DNA of 40,091 nucleotides from the NCBI GenBank assembly GCA_025093555.1, contig JAIWNF010000132.1, positions 1-40,091 of the forward strand, read 5' to 3'. The notes beneath the pieces were generated by a model that was not told the origin of the DNA, made no database searches, and saw only the letters and a list, made by a program, of their open reading frames with translations. Source of the DNA: Circinella umbellata (taxonomy: Eukaryota > Mucoromycota > Mucoromycetes > Mucorales > Lichtheimiaceae). The translations under genes and the position numbers were made by a program. Positions 31,562-40,091 of this stretch are shown piece after piece (positions within the stretch are counted from its first letter, which is position 1; each line of letters begins with the position of its first letter).

Positions 31562-32429
31562 TGAGGTTTGAGAAATTTTAAGAATCGGTATGCAGACTTT
31601 TTATCTGCTGAAACGAGTTAAAACTGTTAGTTTGAGCAGCTAAAACCGGATCAATCTTTTACTTTTAACAGTTTGAGCAATCTCGATCTATAAGTTTCAG
31701 TCTTTGAGAAAAACGATGAGAGGTTCAAACGACGTTATTCTTCTATGCTATTGGCTACTGTATCATGTTACACCTTTTTATCAAAGTATCATATTGGTGG
31801 TTCTTTTTTACACAAAGTATACACAGACTTCAGTATTGGCTCATTTCTTTCAGACATTTTAAAACTAGCATTTGGTATTGGCTTATTATTCTTTTAAATT
31901 GATCAAATCATCTGCTTTTTATTTCCTTTTATATACATAAAGAAGTATCTTTTATTTATTCTTTCTTTCTTTATTTTTTATCTACTATACTAAAGTGAAA
32001 TTATAATTTCTACTATACTAAAAGCTAAACTACTTTATCTAAACTTAATATTACTAGCCTTTGTTTACCATATAACGAACCTGAAAACGTCTTATTTAAA
32101 ATGCCTTAAGGTTAATATAGCTATAAATATATGACAAAATAAGATGTAAAGCTGTTAATAAATAACACGAAATGAATCATAATAAAAAAAACATGAAATG
32201 AAAAACTATGACATGCTATAGAAAAAAAAAGAATTTGAGTATATGAAAATGTTTACGCAATATATTGAAGAATTAGTTATGCTGTAGATAATATGCTTAC
32301 CAAATAATATTGAAGAAAAGATTAGTTATATCATAAAAAAATGTTTACGCAATAATATTAAAAAAAAGAATTAGTTACGTTATAAATAATATAGTTACAG
32401 AATGATTTTGAGGAAGAGATAAATACCAC
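31562..32429. other. Noncoding left arm of copy C, first part
   Basis: Aligns to 16225-17085 (A) and 20764-21600 (B). It contains the 50-bp tandem units at about 32240-32425. No gene. The last 5 bp (ACCAC, 32425-32429) are the target-site copy of gypsy element 2. Confidence 0.7.
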
Positions 32430-32842
32430 TGTCGTATGGCACACGTCAATCCTTCATCTCAGATAATTAAAATATAAACTATATGTAAAAAACAATAAAA
32501 TAATCTTACATCGGTTGCTTTCTAAATACACAAATAATAATTCTACCACAATAACACTTTATATACAATATACAAATATAACAAGCAAACATAATTTATT
32601 TATTCACAATCACATAATACACAATTTAACATCATATAATATTATCTACAAATACAGGAAAATACACATCTAAAACATATATATATAAAACTTACTTGTA
32701 ATAGAAATAATTATCATATATCTTTTTATCTTAATATTATTTTCATATAATAAAACACCTGAAAGATTCTCACAAGACTTATTCGGTTATCATTTTATAC
32801 TTACCTTATTTTCCTGTTAAATTCATATCCATAAATACCACA
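32430..32842 (+). repeat. 5' LTR of gypsy element 2
   Basis: 413 bp. TATAATAAAA at 32746-32755 is a TATA-like box about 25 bp before a TCACAAGA word (32770-32777) that may be the transcript start. Confidence 0.92.
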
Positions 32843-32848
32843 TTTTTT

Positions 32849-32856
32849 TCTTGTGA
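32849..32856 (+). other. Candidate self-priming site of gypsy element 2
   Basis: TCTTGTGA, 6 bp after the LTR, is the exact complement of TCACAAGA at 32770-32777 in the LTR. In Tf1/sushi elements the 5' end of the RNA folds back on the primer site and is cleaved to prime. Eight complementary bases correctly placed fit that scheme, but are not proof. Confidence 0.4.
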
Positions 32857-32867
32857 ACTATCATATA

Positions 32868-34493
32868 ATGTCAAACAACTCATCCCCTAACAACAACCAA
32901 CAATCTCCCGTTAACAATAATAATCAATCTCAAAACACTCATGCCGATGATACTATGATGGGTGAAGCTCCGTGGATTCCCAATGTTCAAGATGGTATGA
33001 ATAGCATCAATCCAGAAGACCTTGGTCCTGGCAGTGATCCTGCATTAACAGCTCGTTACTTCCAACAGCAAATCGCTCGTAGTGCTAATTTGTTGCACCT
33101 TGCCACTGTCAGAGGTAACATGGAGGAGGTACAAAACCTTGTTCAACAGCATGAAGATTGGAAGCATCGTCTCGCCATAATTGAAAACCTTTTACAAGAA
33201 CAACATCAGTCACGTTCTTCAACAAAAACAGAGGCAACCTCATCTAAAAGCACTCTGGTTCCAAAAGACTTGCCCACTTTCCAACTCAAAGGTCAACATC
33301 GTCATGACAAGCGTCGTGAAAGCTATGACTCAGCAGAAACTTTCCTGGACGACTTTGAAGTCCACCTCGGTGCATATGGTCTTGACGTCGAACAAAACTG
33401 GCGCCGTCTTATCCCTCTCACTTGTGATGCCAATCGACGAGCATGGTTATTGACAACTATGAAAAAGGATGGAATCACGAATTGGTCATCTTTCCGAGTA
33501 GAAGTTGAAAAATATTTCACTTCTCCGTACACGATCTTCTACAGACGTCACCGGATCCGGACCATGAAGCAAGGAAAAACTGAGCCTCTCCGTGAATACT
33601 CGAACAAAATGCAAGAGTACGCTTTCAAATATGGTATCCCCAATAATCAAGACCTGGTGTTTAACTACTTGTGCTCCTTGAACAAATGATACCAAAAACC
33701 AGCATGGACATTGATAGCTAACCATCACGGCGACAAGATTCCCGACCACATCGAACCAGTAGTACAGACTGTACAATCTCTTGTTGCTGCAGACACTTCA
33801 TCAGAAGCTAGTGATTGGGCGCCTTCCTCGGCGGACGACGATTCAAGTGACTCAGATGAAAACTCAGATGAAGAAAAACCATCGAAGAAACGTCGTCGTA
33901 AGTCCAACAATAACAATAATAAAAATAAAAAGAACAAAGGAAAAGGTCCAGCCATCAACAACAAAAACGCATGTCCATTACATCCCAAGTCCAACCATCG
34001 TCGCTGGGAATGTGATAAGTTGAAAGAAGTTATTGGCTCTTCTCGCAATAACAACAACAACAACAATAGCTTTTTTGGTAATCACAATAACAATAATCGT
34101 GGTTTCCTTGGTAACTCCACTGGTCCATATAATGCCGCAAAGGTGAATTGGTGCCGTTTCTGCCGCCGCGTTCCTTTTGTGATGGGTCACCAATGTGCCG
34201 AAATGCTTCGTGCTAGACGTACGAACATTCATAATAATAATAATAACAATAATAATACCATACGAAGCCGTATGTCCCGTGTCGCCCCACAGTTGGAAGA
34301 CTTGCTGGAGGTCGATGACGATGAACTGATGAATTCCTCATCTAATAATAACAAAGGTAATGGTCAATACAATTCCTTATTACAATATTCTACCAATATT
34401 AAAAAGAACCATTTAAAAAATGAACCAACTATTTTGAATGACACAAACTTACCTCCACTATCTTTGTTCCTATTATTTTACAGAATAAAATAA
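32868..34493 (+). pseudogene. gag: Gag of gypsy element 2, one in-frame stop
   Basis: A single frame of about 541 codons broken by TGA at 33687-33689. ATG 32868 is chosen because the upstream codons lie at the LTR edge and are not ATG. The N-terminus is Asn/Gln-rich. The capsid-like region includes DSAETFLDDFEVHLGAYG and RRAWLLTTMKKDG. After the stop comes an acidic stretch, Lys/Asn-rich runs, and a Cys/His cluster CRFC-x8-HQC (about 34150-34196) that probably replaces the usual CCHC knuckle. The TGA fits CGA-to-TGA. Pol follows in the -1 frame. In Tf1/sushi elements gag and pol are one frame, so a one-base loss near 34442-34493 would explain the shift. Confidence 0.85.
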
Positions 34494-37400
34494 GAACGCT
34501 AGCCTTGCTGGATACAGGTACGGATCGGTCATCTCTTAATATAAATTTTTTAAATAAAAATAATTTTACCATTACACCTTTCACACATAACGCTCCCGTT
34601 ATAACATGTATTGAGGGTTTAGAAGGAAAAAGAGTTGGGGAAGTGAAAAATGTTTTTTTAAAATATGGGGGCAAAACAGTCACTCATACCTTTGAAGCTT
34701 TACCGCTTTCAGAAAATACTACAATGACTATTGGGATGGATCTCATGCCAAAACTGGGTATTTCTATCCATGGTCTCGCAACATCTTGGGATGATAATCC
34801 GCATCCACATATTAGTGATGATACTTCACATGATGTTCCTACTCCTAATAATTCACCTGCTGGAACTAAAGAACAACAACTTAGCTTTCATGCAAAAATA
34901 AAACCATTTTTAACTCAAAATGAAAATATTCCACTTACATCATACTGTCCTTTACCAGAAGCTATGATTCGGTTAGATACACCACCTAATATTACGATAT
35001 ATAGACCACAATATTCTTTACCATCAGCTTTAATCCCTGAATTAAAAGAAACGATTAATCGTTGGTTAAGAGAAGGTGTTATCATTCCTGCTCCTGTTAA
35101 TACAGCATGGAATCAACCATTAACAGCAGTACCTAAAGCAGCTGGTCCCGATGGTATTAAAAAACATCGTCTCTGCTTAGATACACGTGGAATTAATAAT
35201 GCTTTATGTAATAACGATAGACATCCTATCAATAATATTCAAGACATCTTTTCACGATTAAGTGGATGTACTGTCTTCACAACACTTGATTTAAAAGCTG
35301 CATTTGAAAGATTTCCTGTTCTACAAGAGCATCAACAAAAACTTAGTTTTACGTTATTAGGAAAACAATACTCGTATGCAAAAGGTTGTTTTGGATTAAA
35401 AACTCTTAGTAGTGCTTTCCAACGAGTTATGAATCTTTTATTCTATGATCTTTCATTCGTTAACTGTTTTATCGATAACATTATCGTCGCATCAACAAAC
35501 ATGCAAGAACATGCAGATCATGTCTCTCAAGTTATTAAAATTTTAACAGATGCCAATCTCATCCTTAATCTTGACAAATGTAATTATGCTCAATCTAGCA
35601 CACATTTACTCGGATTCTGTATTTCTTCTAAAGGTATCGCTCTAGACGTTCGTAAAGTAACAACCGTCTTAGACTATCCACCTTTAAAAACAGGCAAGGA
35701 TTGCATGAAATTCGGCGGTCTAATTAATTATTTTCGTTCGTCCATACCCAACTGTGCCAAAATTATGTCTCCCATTGATATATTACGTCATGAAAAGACT
35801 CTTACAGGCAAATGGGGCGTCGCACAACAAAAAGCTTTTGACACTGTACGACAAATATTGACTAAAGCTCCTATTTATGCTATCCAAATTTAAATGAAAA
35901 ATTTTATATTGGCACTGACGCTAGTAATTCTGGTATAGCTTGCGTTCTTTATCAAATAATTAACAATGAAACAAGACATATTGCTTTCATGTCCCATACA
36001 TTATCAAAGTCAGAAAGAAATTATTCTACAACCAAGAAAGAACTTCTTGCTATCATTTTCGCTCTTCACAAATTTCACCAATATGTATATGGTCGAGAAT
36101 TTGAACTTCATACTGATCATCGCTCTTTATGTTGGTTACAAAACAGCCAATTGCTAATCGTATGATGATTAACTGGTTTGAAACTATTTTATCTTATCCT
36201 GGTATGAAAATTGCTCATATTCCTGGTTTACAAAATACACTTCCAGACCTACTAAGCCGTTTATACGAAGACATAGATGATATTGACTCTTTGAGAGGGG
36301 GAATGCTCCAGTTTCTACACAACCAAGACATACACTTCCGCAATCAAACAGTTTTAGTAATACGAAACTTGATTTAAACAATGCTCTACATTTACGATCC
36401 TTACATGCTGATAATCCATTTGTTGATATGATCACACCCCCAGTGGAAGATCGCCACAAATTATTATTAGATCAGCACAACTTCGGTCACTTTGGCGCTG
36501 AAGCTATGACAAAAGGCTTACGAAGTCAAGGATTAAATTGGAACGGTATTTTTCACCAAGCATTAAGTATCGTACGTGCTTGTGATATATGTGCAAAAAA
36601 TAATATAATAAAACATGGTTATCATCCATTAAGACCTTTACAATCTTATTTACCTGCAGATCATTGGGCAATAGATTTAGCTGGTCCATTCAAAACTACA
36701 CTCTCTGGAAATAATTATCTTCTAGTTGCTGTAGATTTATGTACAAAATTTACTATACTTCGTGCAATTCCAAATAAACAATCGGATACTGTAGCAAAGA
36801 TATTAATACAAATCTTTCAAGATTTCTCTTTTCCATGCTACATAAATACAGATTGGGGTTCTGAATTTGTCAATTCAATCATGTCTAAGCTAACAGAAGC
36901 GGCTGGTATTTATCATCGTAAAAGTACTCCTTATCATGCCCGTTCTAACCCAGCTGAAAGATATTTTCAAACATCTGTACATGCTATAAGAAAAAGTATA
37001 AGAGGTGCAATCAAATCATGGGATATATTTGTTCCTGGTGTTCCACTGGCCATTAATGCAAAAATATCAAAACGTACGGACACTGCGCCATACACGTTAA
37101 TGTTTGCTCGTAAAATGAATCAATTCCAAGACTTCAGAAACGAAGTAGGATTAGAACCATTATCATATGAAGAACTTAAAAAAAGAATTCATAAAATGGA
37201 AACAGTTGTATAGCCCGCCATTAACGAATGAGTACAAGCCATACTTGATGTACAAGCACAAAAATTTAATAAAAAACATATGATTGTTGATTTCCCACCA
37301 AACAGCCATGTCATGGTTAGAGTAACAGATAAAGGAAGTAAACTTGAAAATGAGTATGACGGTCCTTATCAAGTAGTACGAAAAACTCGTGGTAGTTCAT

Positions 37401-37771
37401 ATGTACTTAAAGATGAACTTGGAAATTTGCAAGCATCAAATTATCCACCTAACCGATTGAAACTTATCTCACAAGATGAAGTAATTCCCTGTGATGAATT
37501 ATATGAAGTAAAAGCAATAGTAGCACACCGAGAAATAAAAACTGGTGTATACGAATATAAAGTATGATGGGTAGGTTATGAAGAAGAAGATGATACTTGG
37601 CAAAAAGCTGACACTTTTACTCAACCCAAGCCAATACATGATTATTGGAAACGACTTGGAGAACAACCTCATCAAAAAATAAATAATAAACAACATTCTA
37701 GGAAACATAAGACACTAGAATCACAAACGACGGAACCACTCCGTAAATCCAACAGACGCACAAATAAATAA
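34442..37771 (+). pseudogene. pol: Pol of gypsy element 2 (PR-RT-RNase H-IN-chromodomain), inactivated
   Basis: Protease (LLDTGTDRSS, Asp codon at 34511). RT with TTLDLKAAFERFPV and CFGLKTLSSAFQRVM, but the catalytic YxDD box reads FIDN (Asn codon 35477-35479), which should abolish polymerisation. RNase H (YIGTDASNSGIA; TDHRSLCWL). Integrase HHCC finger (HNFGHFGAE...CDIC), Asp in WAIDLAGPF, Asp in INTDWGSEF, Glu in NPAERYFQ. C-terminal GPY-like EYDGPYQVVR and a chromodomain at about 37499-37660. Stops: TAG 37211-37213, TGA 37229-37231, TGA 37565-37567 in the chromodomain; all fit C-to-T or G-to-A changes. One-base losses near 35879, 36152 and 36294. The final stop is TAA 37769-37771. Clearly a dead copy. 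Confidence 0.9.
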
Positions 37772-37852
37772 TGAATAAATAAAAAATAAATAAAACAAAA
37801 CAAAACAAAACAAAACAAAATAAACAAACAAAAACAAAGATAGAAGCAACCT

Positions 37853-37861
37853 GAGAGGGGG
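37853..37861 (+). other. Polypurine tract of gypsy element 2
   Basis: GAGAGGGGG, followed by TGA, sits directly upstream of the 3' LTR at 37865. A near copy (GAGAGGGGGAA) occurs inside pol at about 36291-36301 and might act as a second primer site. Confidence 0.7.
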
Positions 37862-37864
37862 TGA

Positions 37865-38277
37865 TGTCATATGGCACACGTCAATCCTTCATCTCAGATA
37901 ATTAAAATATAAACTATATGTAAAAAACAATAAAATAATCTTACATCGTTTGCTTTCTAAATACACAAATAATAATTCTACCACAATAACACTTTATATA
38001 CAAATACAAATATAATAATCAAACATAATTTATTTATTCATAATCACATAATACACAATTTAACATCATATAACATTATCTACAAATACAGGAAAATACA
38101 CATCTAAAACATATATATATAAAACTTACTTGTAATAGAAATAATTATCATATATCTTTTTATCTTAATATTATTTTCATATAATAAAACACCTGAAAGA
38201 TTCTCACAAGACTTATTCTGTTATCATTTTTATACTTACCTTATTTTCCTGTTAAATTCATATCTATAAATACCACA
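37865..38277 (+). repeat. 3' LTR of gypsy element 2
   Basis: 413 bp, about 2% different from 32430-32842. Several differences are CG or C to TG/CA-type transitions, for example the first CG (32433) against CA here. It is followed by ACCAC, the target-site copy. Confidence 0.92.
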
Positions 38278-39696
38278 ACCACGCTTCTATGGGAACCATT
38301 ACTATAGAAGAAAATAAACTTTATATTGATGAGAAATCAATAAACCCATACGAGATAGACATAAAAAAGAAAAGTACATACCTGCCAAATCTTTGATCTT
38401 AAAGAAGTACTTTATCATATGATAAATTTTTTATATATGTTATTCCCTTTTCTTTGGTACCAGTCGTCTATTACCTGTTCTTGTCTACATACCATGACTT
38501 TTGGAAAATATACACTTCATGATAAAATCAATATCTAGAACAAATACACCTTAATGGTACAACCAATATCTAGAGCGGATGCACCTTAGCACACTATTTA
38601 GTCATCAATGGATACGATTGGGATGAGTAAGAACATGGAAGTTCATGTAAAAAGGGATGTAAGCAGCTAAAAAAAAGAGATACTGGTACCTGTGTCAAAG
38701 TATGAAAGAGTCGCATAGTTCTGTTTTAAACAAAGTAGACGTAGTAAATTAGAATAGACAAAATAAAAAAAATGGCAGATAAAAAAGCAGATATTTTAGG
38801 GCCTGCAAATCATTTATTGAAAGAATACACGGAGATAGGACACACAAGTACACACAAAAAAAAAGGGAAAAGAGTAGTTACTACCTACAGTAAGCATAAA
38901 ACATATAGATATTATCAAGTAAGCAAGAGTATAAGAGCCGGATAAAAACAAGGATGTGGTTAATGAATAAAAAGATTAAAGATTAAATTCAGAGCAAAGT
39001 ATGAGTAAAAGAGTACGCGTAATCTGACAAAAAAAAAGTATTACAGCTACCTGTGTTAAACATAAGAACTGACATATAAACTCCATTACCTTGATAGGGG
39101 CATCTATGTATAAGATTAAAAAAATGTGAATCAGTGCTGGTGTGATAGTCAAAGATGATAATGATAGATTATTTTAAAGATGGGGTGAAATCTACGTCGT
39201 GTCATTTTGTTGTAGTAAAGGGGAGTAGAGTAGAAAGAAAGATGCTGAAAAAAGAAGAATAAAAATAATGACCAAATTAGGGCATTCACACCAGGTTAAC
39301 CAAATTGGGACCAGAAAAATCTTTTTATGTTATTATGGCGTTGTCTATTTGGCTAAGGTGTGTCATCACCATATATGTACTGCGATGTTGTTCTCTCTGC
39401 ATAATGTATAAAATAACATTATCATTCATACAACTTACTATTTATAATTTTTTAAAAGAACTTCCAATAATAAAAATGGTACTCGTTATTTTTTTTTGGT
39501 AAATGAGCTAATTTTTATGAGGTGTAGGTGTATATAATTATTTTACTACAAGTGAAACTTTATTGCATAAATTTGTCGTTAGTGCCTTGAAAGGAAAATA
39601 AATAACAACAAAAAAATATAAATATAAAGGTTGTGGATGTAAATTATTGAGCCTTTATTTCAATTGTTTTCTCATTAAACATATACCTCTCTTACT
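38278..39696. other. Noncoding left arm of copy C, second part, and promoter of accessory gene
   Basis: Continues the alignment to copies A (17086-18167, 20015-20144) and B (21600-22992). It carries TACCTG-type words near 38378, 38686, 38882 and 39048. The intact AAAATAAC site around 39410-39418 is the empty counterpart of the hAT insertion in A. A TATA-like GTATATAATTATTTT lies near 39529. No gene is seen. Confidence 0.65.
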
Positions 39697-40056
39697 ATGA
39701 ACAACACTTTTGTAATGGATGATAACTTCGACGATTTTACTGAAAGATACAGCAGTACACCAACTCCTGCTCAAGAAGTACCTGGTCATAATACTTTGGG
39801 TTCCTTGGACAATGGCACTTGTGCATTTAACGGAAATAGTACCCTTTGGGGTGAAATGGGTAAAATGCATACTTGGATTGACGCTGCAGACTCCAAGTTG
39901 TTACATTTTCAACAATTAGTGGAGATGCAAGGAGGTGTTATTGACACTGTCAATAAACGCAACGCCGACCTCGAGCAAGAGGTTCACGAGTTGAAGAACC
40001 AGATAGACAAGAGTATGAAAAAGAAGTCTTGTAGTCCACGCGAGAACGTACTTTCG
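39697..40056 (+). CDS. Coiled-coil accessory protein of copy C, first exon (gene continues past window)
   Basis: Clearly paralogous to the 22993 gene. It shares the acidic start MDDNFDDFTERY, LGSLDNGT, the WGEMGKMHTWIDAADSKL segment and a coiled coil (NADLEQEVHELKNQID), followed by a basic KKKSCSPRE linker. The exon ends at the same TCG|GTAATA donor (after 40056). The start may be ATG 39697 or, aligned with copy B, ATG 39715. The frame is open without stops over the whole exon. Many differences from copy B are substitutions that keep the protein character, which suggests selection; a codon-based test could confirm it. Confidence 0.75.
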
Positions 40057-40091
40057 GTAATAATATTAATAGTTTTCTTTATATAATTTCT

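Larger units (their letters stand above)
32430..38277 (+). mobile_element. Ty3/gypsy LTR retrotransposon 2 (chromodomain type, older)
   Basis: A 5.85-kb element with 413-bp LTRs (TGTC...CCACA), gag, pol and a C-terminal chromodomain, flanked by ACCAC (32425-32429 and 38278-38282). The empty site is seen in copies A and B (GATAAATAACATGTTTCTATGG, compare 17075-17095). The LTRs differ by roughly nine substitutions and two small indels by eye (about 2%). The layout (start codon 25 bp after the LTR, no tRNA-type primer site, chromodomain) resembles Tf1/sushi chromoviruses. Confidence 0.93.
31562..40091 (-). mobile_element. CACTA/Plavaka-like DNA transposon, copy C (left part, continues past window)
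   Basis: It starts TGAGGTTTGAGAAA directly after the right terminus of copy B, so about 70 bp of the left end are missing. The left arm is 31562-32429, interrupted by gypsy element 2, and resumes at 38278. It reaches the coiled-coil accessory gene at 39697, where the window ends. The transposase, if present, lies to the right. Orientation is the same as A and B. Strand is given as that of the expected transposase. Confidence 0.75.

Noticed and set aside
34410..34425. TTTAAAA heptamer in gag phase as a -1 slippery site for gypsy element 2
   Set aside because: After a slip there the -1 frame meets TGA within two codons and again at 34439, so it cannot lead into pol. A one-base loss between 34442 and 34493 is simpler.

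Overview
The window looks like a repeat-rich, AT-rich stretch of a fungal nuclear genome, most likely an early-diverging (Mucoromycota-type) fungus. That is inference from short GT-AG introns of about 65-110 nt, a eukaryotic tRNA-Ser(AGA), and the mix of transposons: Helitron, Tnp2/CACTA and Plavaka-like transposases, hAT, and Ty3/gypsy. No ordinary cellular protein gene was recognised. Nearly everything is mobile DNA plus one tRNA gene.

Layout. 1-2.9 kb: the Rep part of a Helitron RepHel gene on the minus strand, running off the left edge. 3.0-8.7 kb: a Tnp2-like transposase gene (minus, eight exons) head to head with a five-exon gene of unknown function (plus) across a 225-bp shared promoter. 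8.7-10.7 kb: gene-free DNA with a purine-rich tract and a small GC-rich island of hairpins. 10.73 kb: tRNA-Ser(AGA).

10.86-40.09 kb: three head-to-tail copies (A, B, C) of one CACTA/Plavaka-like DNA transposon. Its ends are CACTGGAC... with inverted TTTGAGC/GCTCAAA repeats, and the copies are joined end to end with damaged left ends. Copy B is the most complete. Its order is a 2.3-kb noncoding left arm, a coiled-coil accessory gene (+), a small acidic-tail gene (+), a degenerate 78-bp tandem repeat, and a Plavaka-type transposase gene (-) reading inward from the right end. Copy A lost all its genes except a transposase first-exon relic. Copy C leaves the window inside its accessory gene.

Four later insertions sit in this array. 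Each can be checked against an uninterrupted paralogous copy or against the reading frame it splits: a Ty3/gypsy element with identical LTRs (in A, 4-bp TSD CAAG), a 1.85-kb non-autonomous hAT (in A, 8-bp TSD AAAATAAC), a 1.6-kb double-palindrome element (in the transposase of B, 3-bp TSD ATG), and an older chromodomain Ty3/gypsy element (in C, 5-bp TSD ACCAC).

Working model, as inference: the transposase of copy B, with its accessory protein(s), would act on the TTTGAGC-rich ends of all copies. Nearly every coding region carries single-base frameshifts, and all of about 20 placed by eye look like one-base losses. That raises a sequence-quality question that should be settled before any gene here is called dead.
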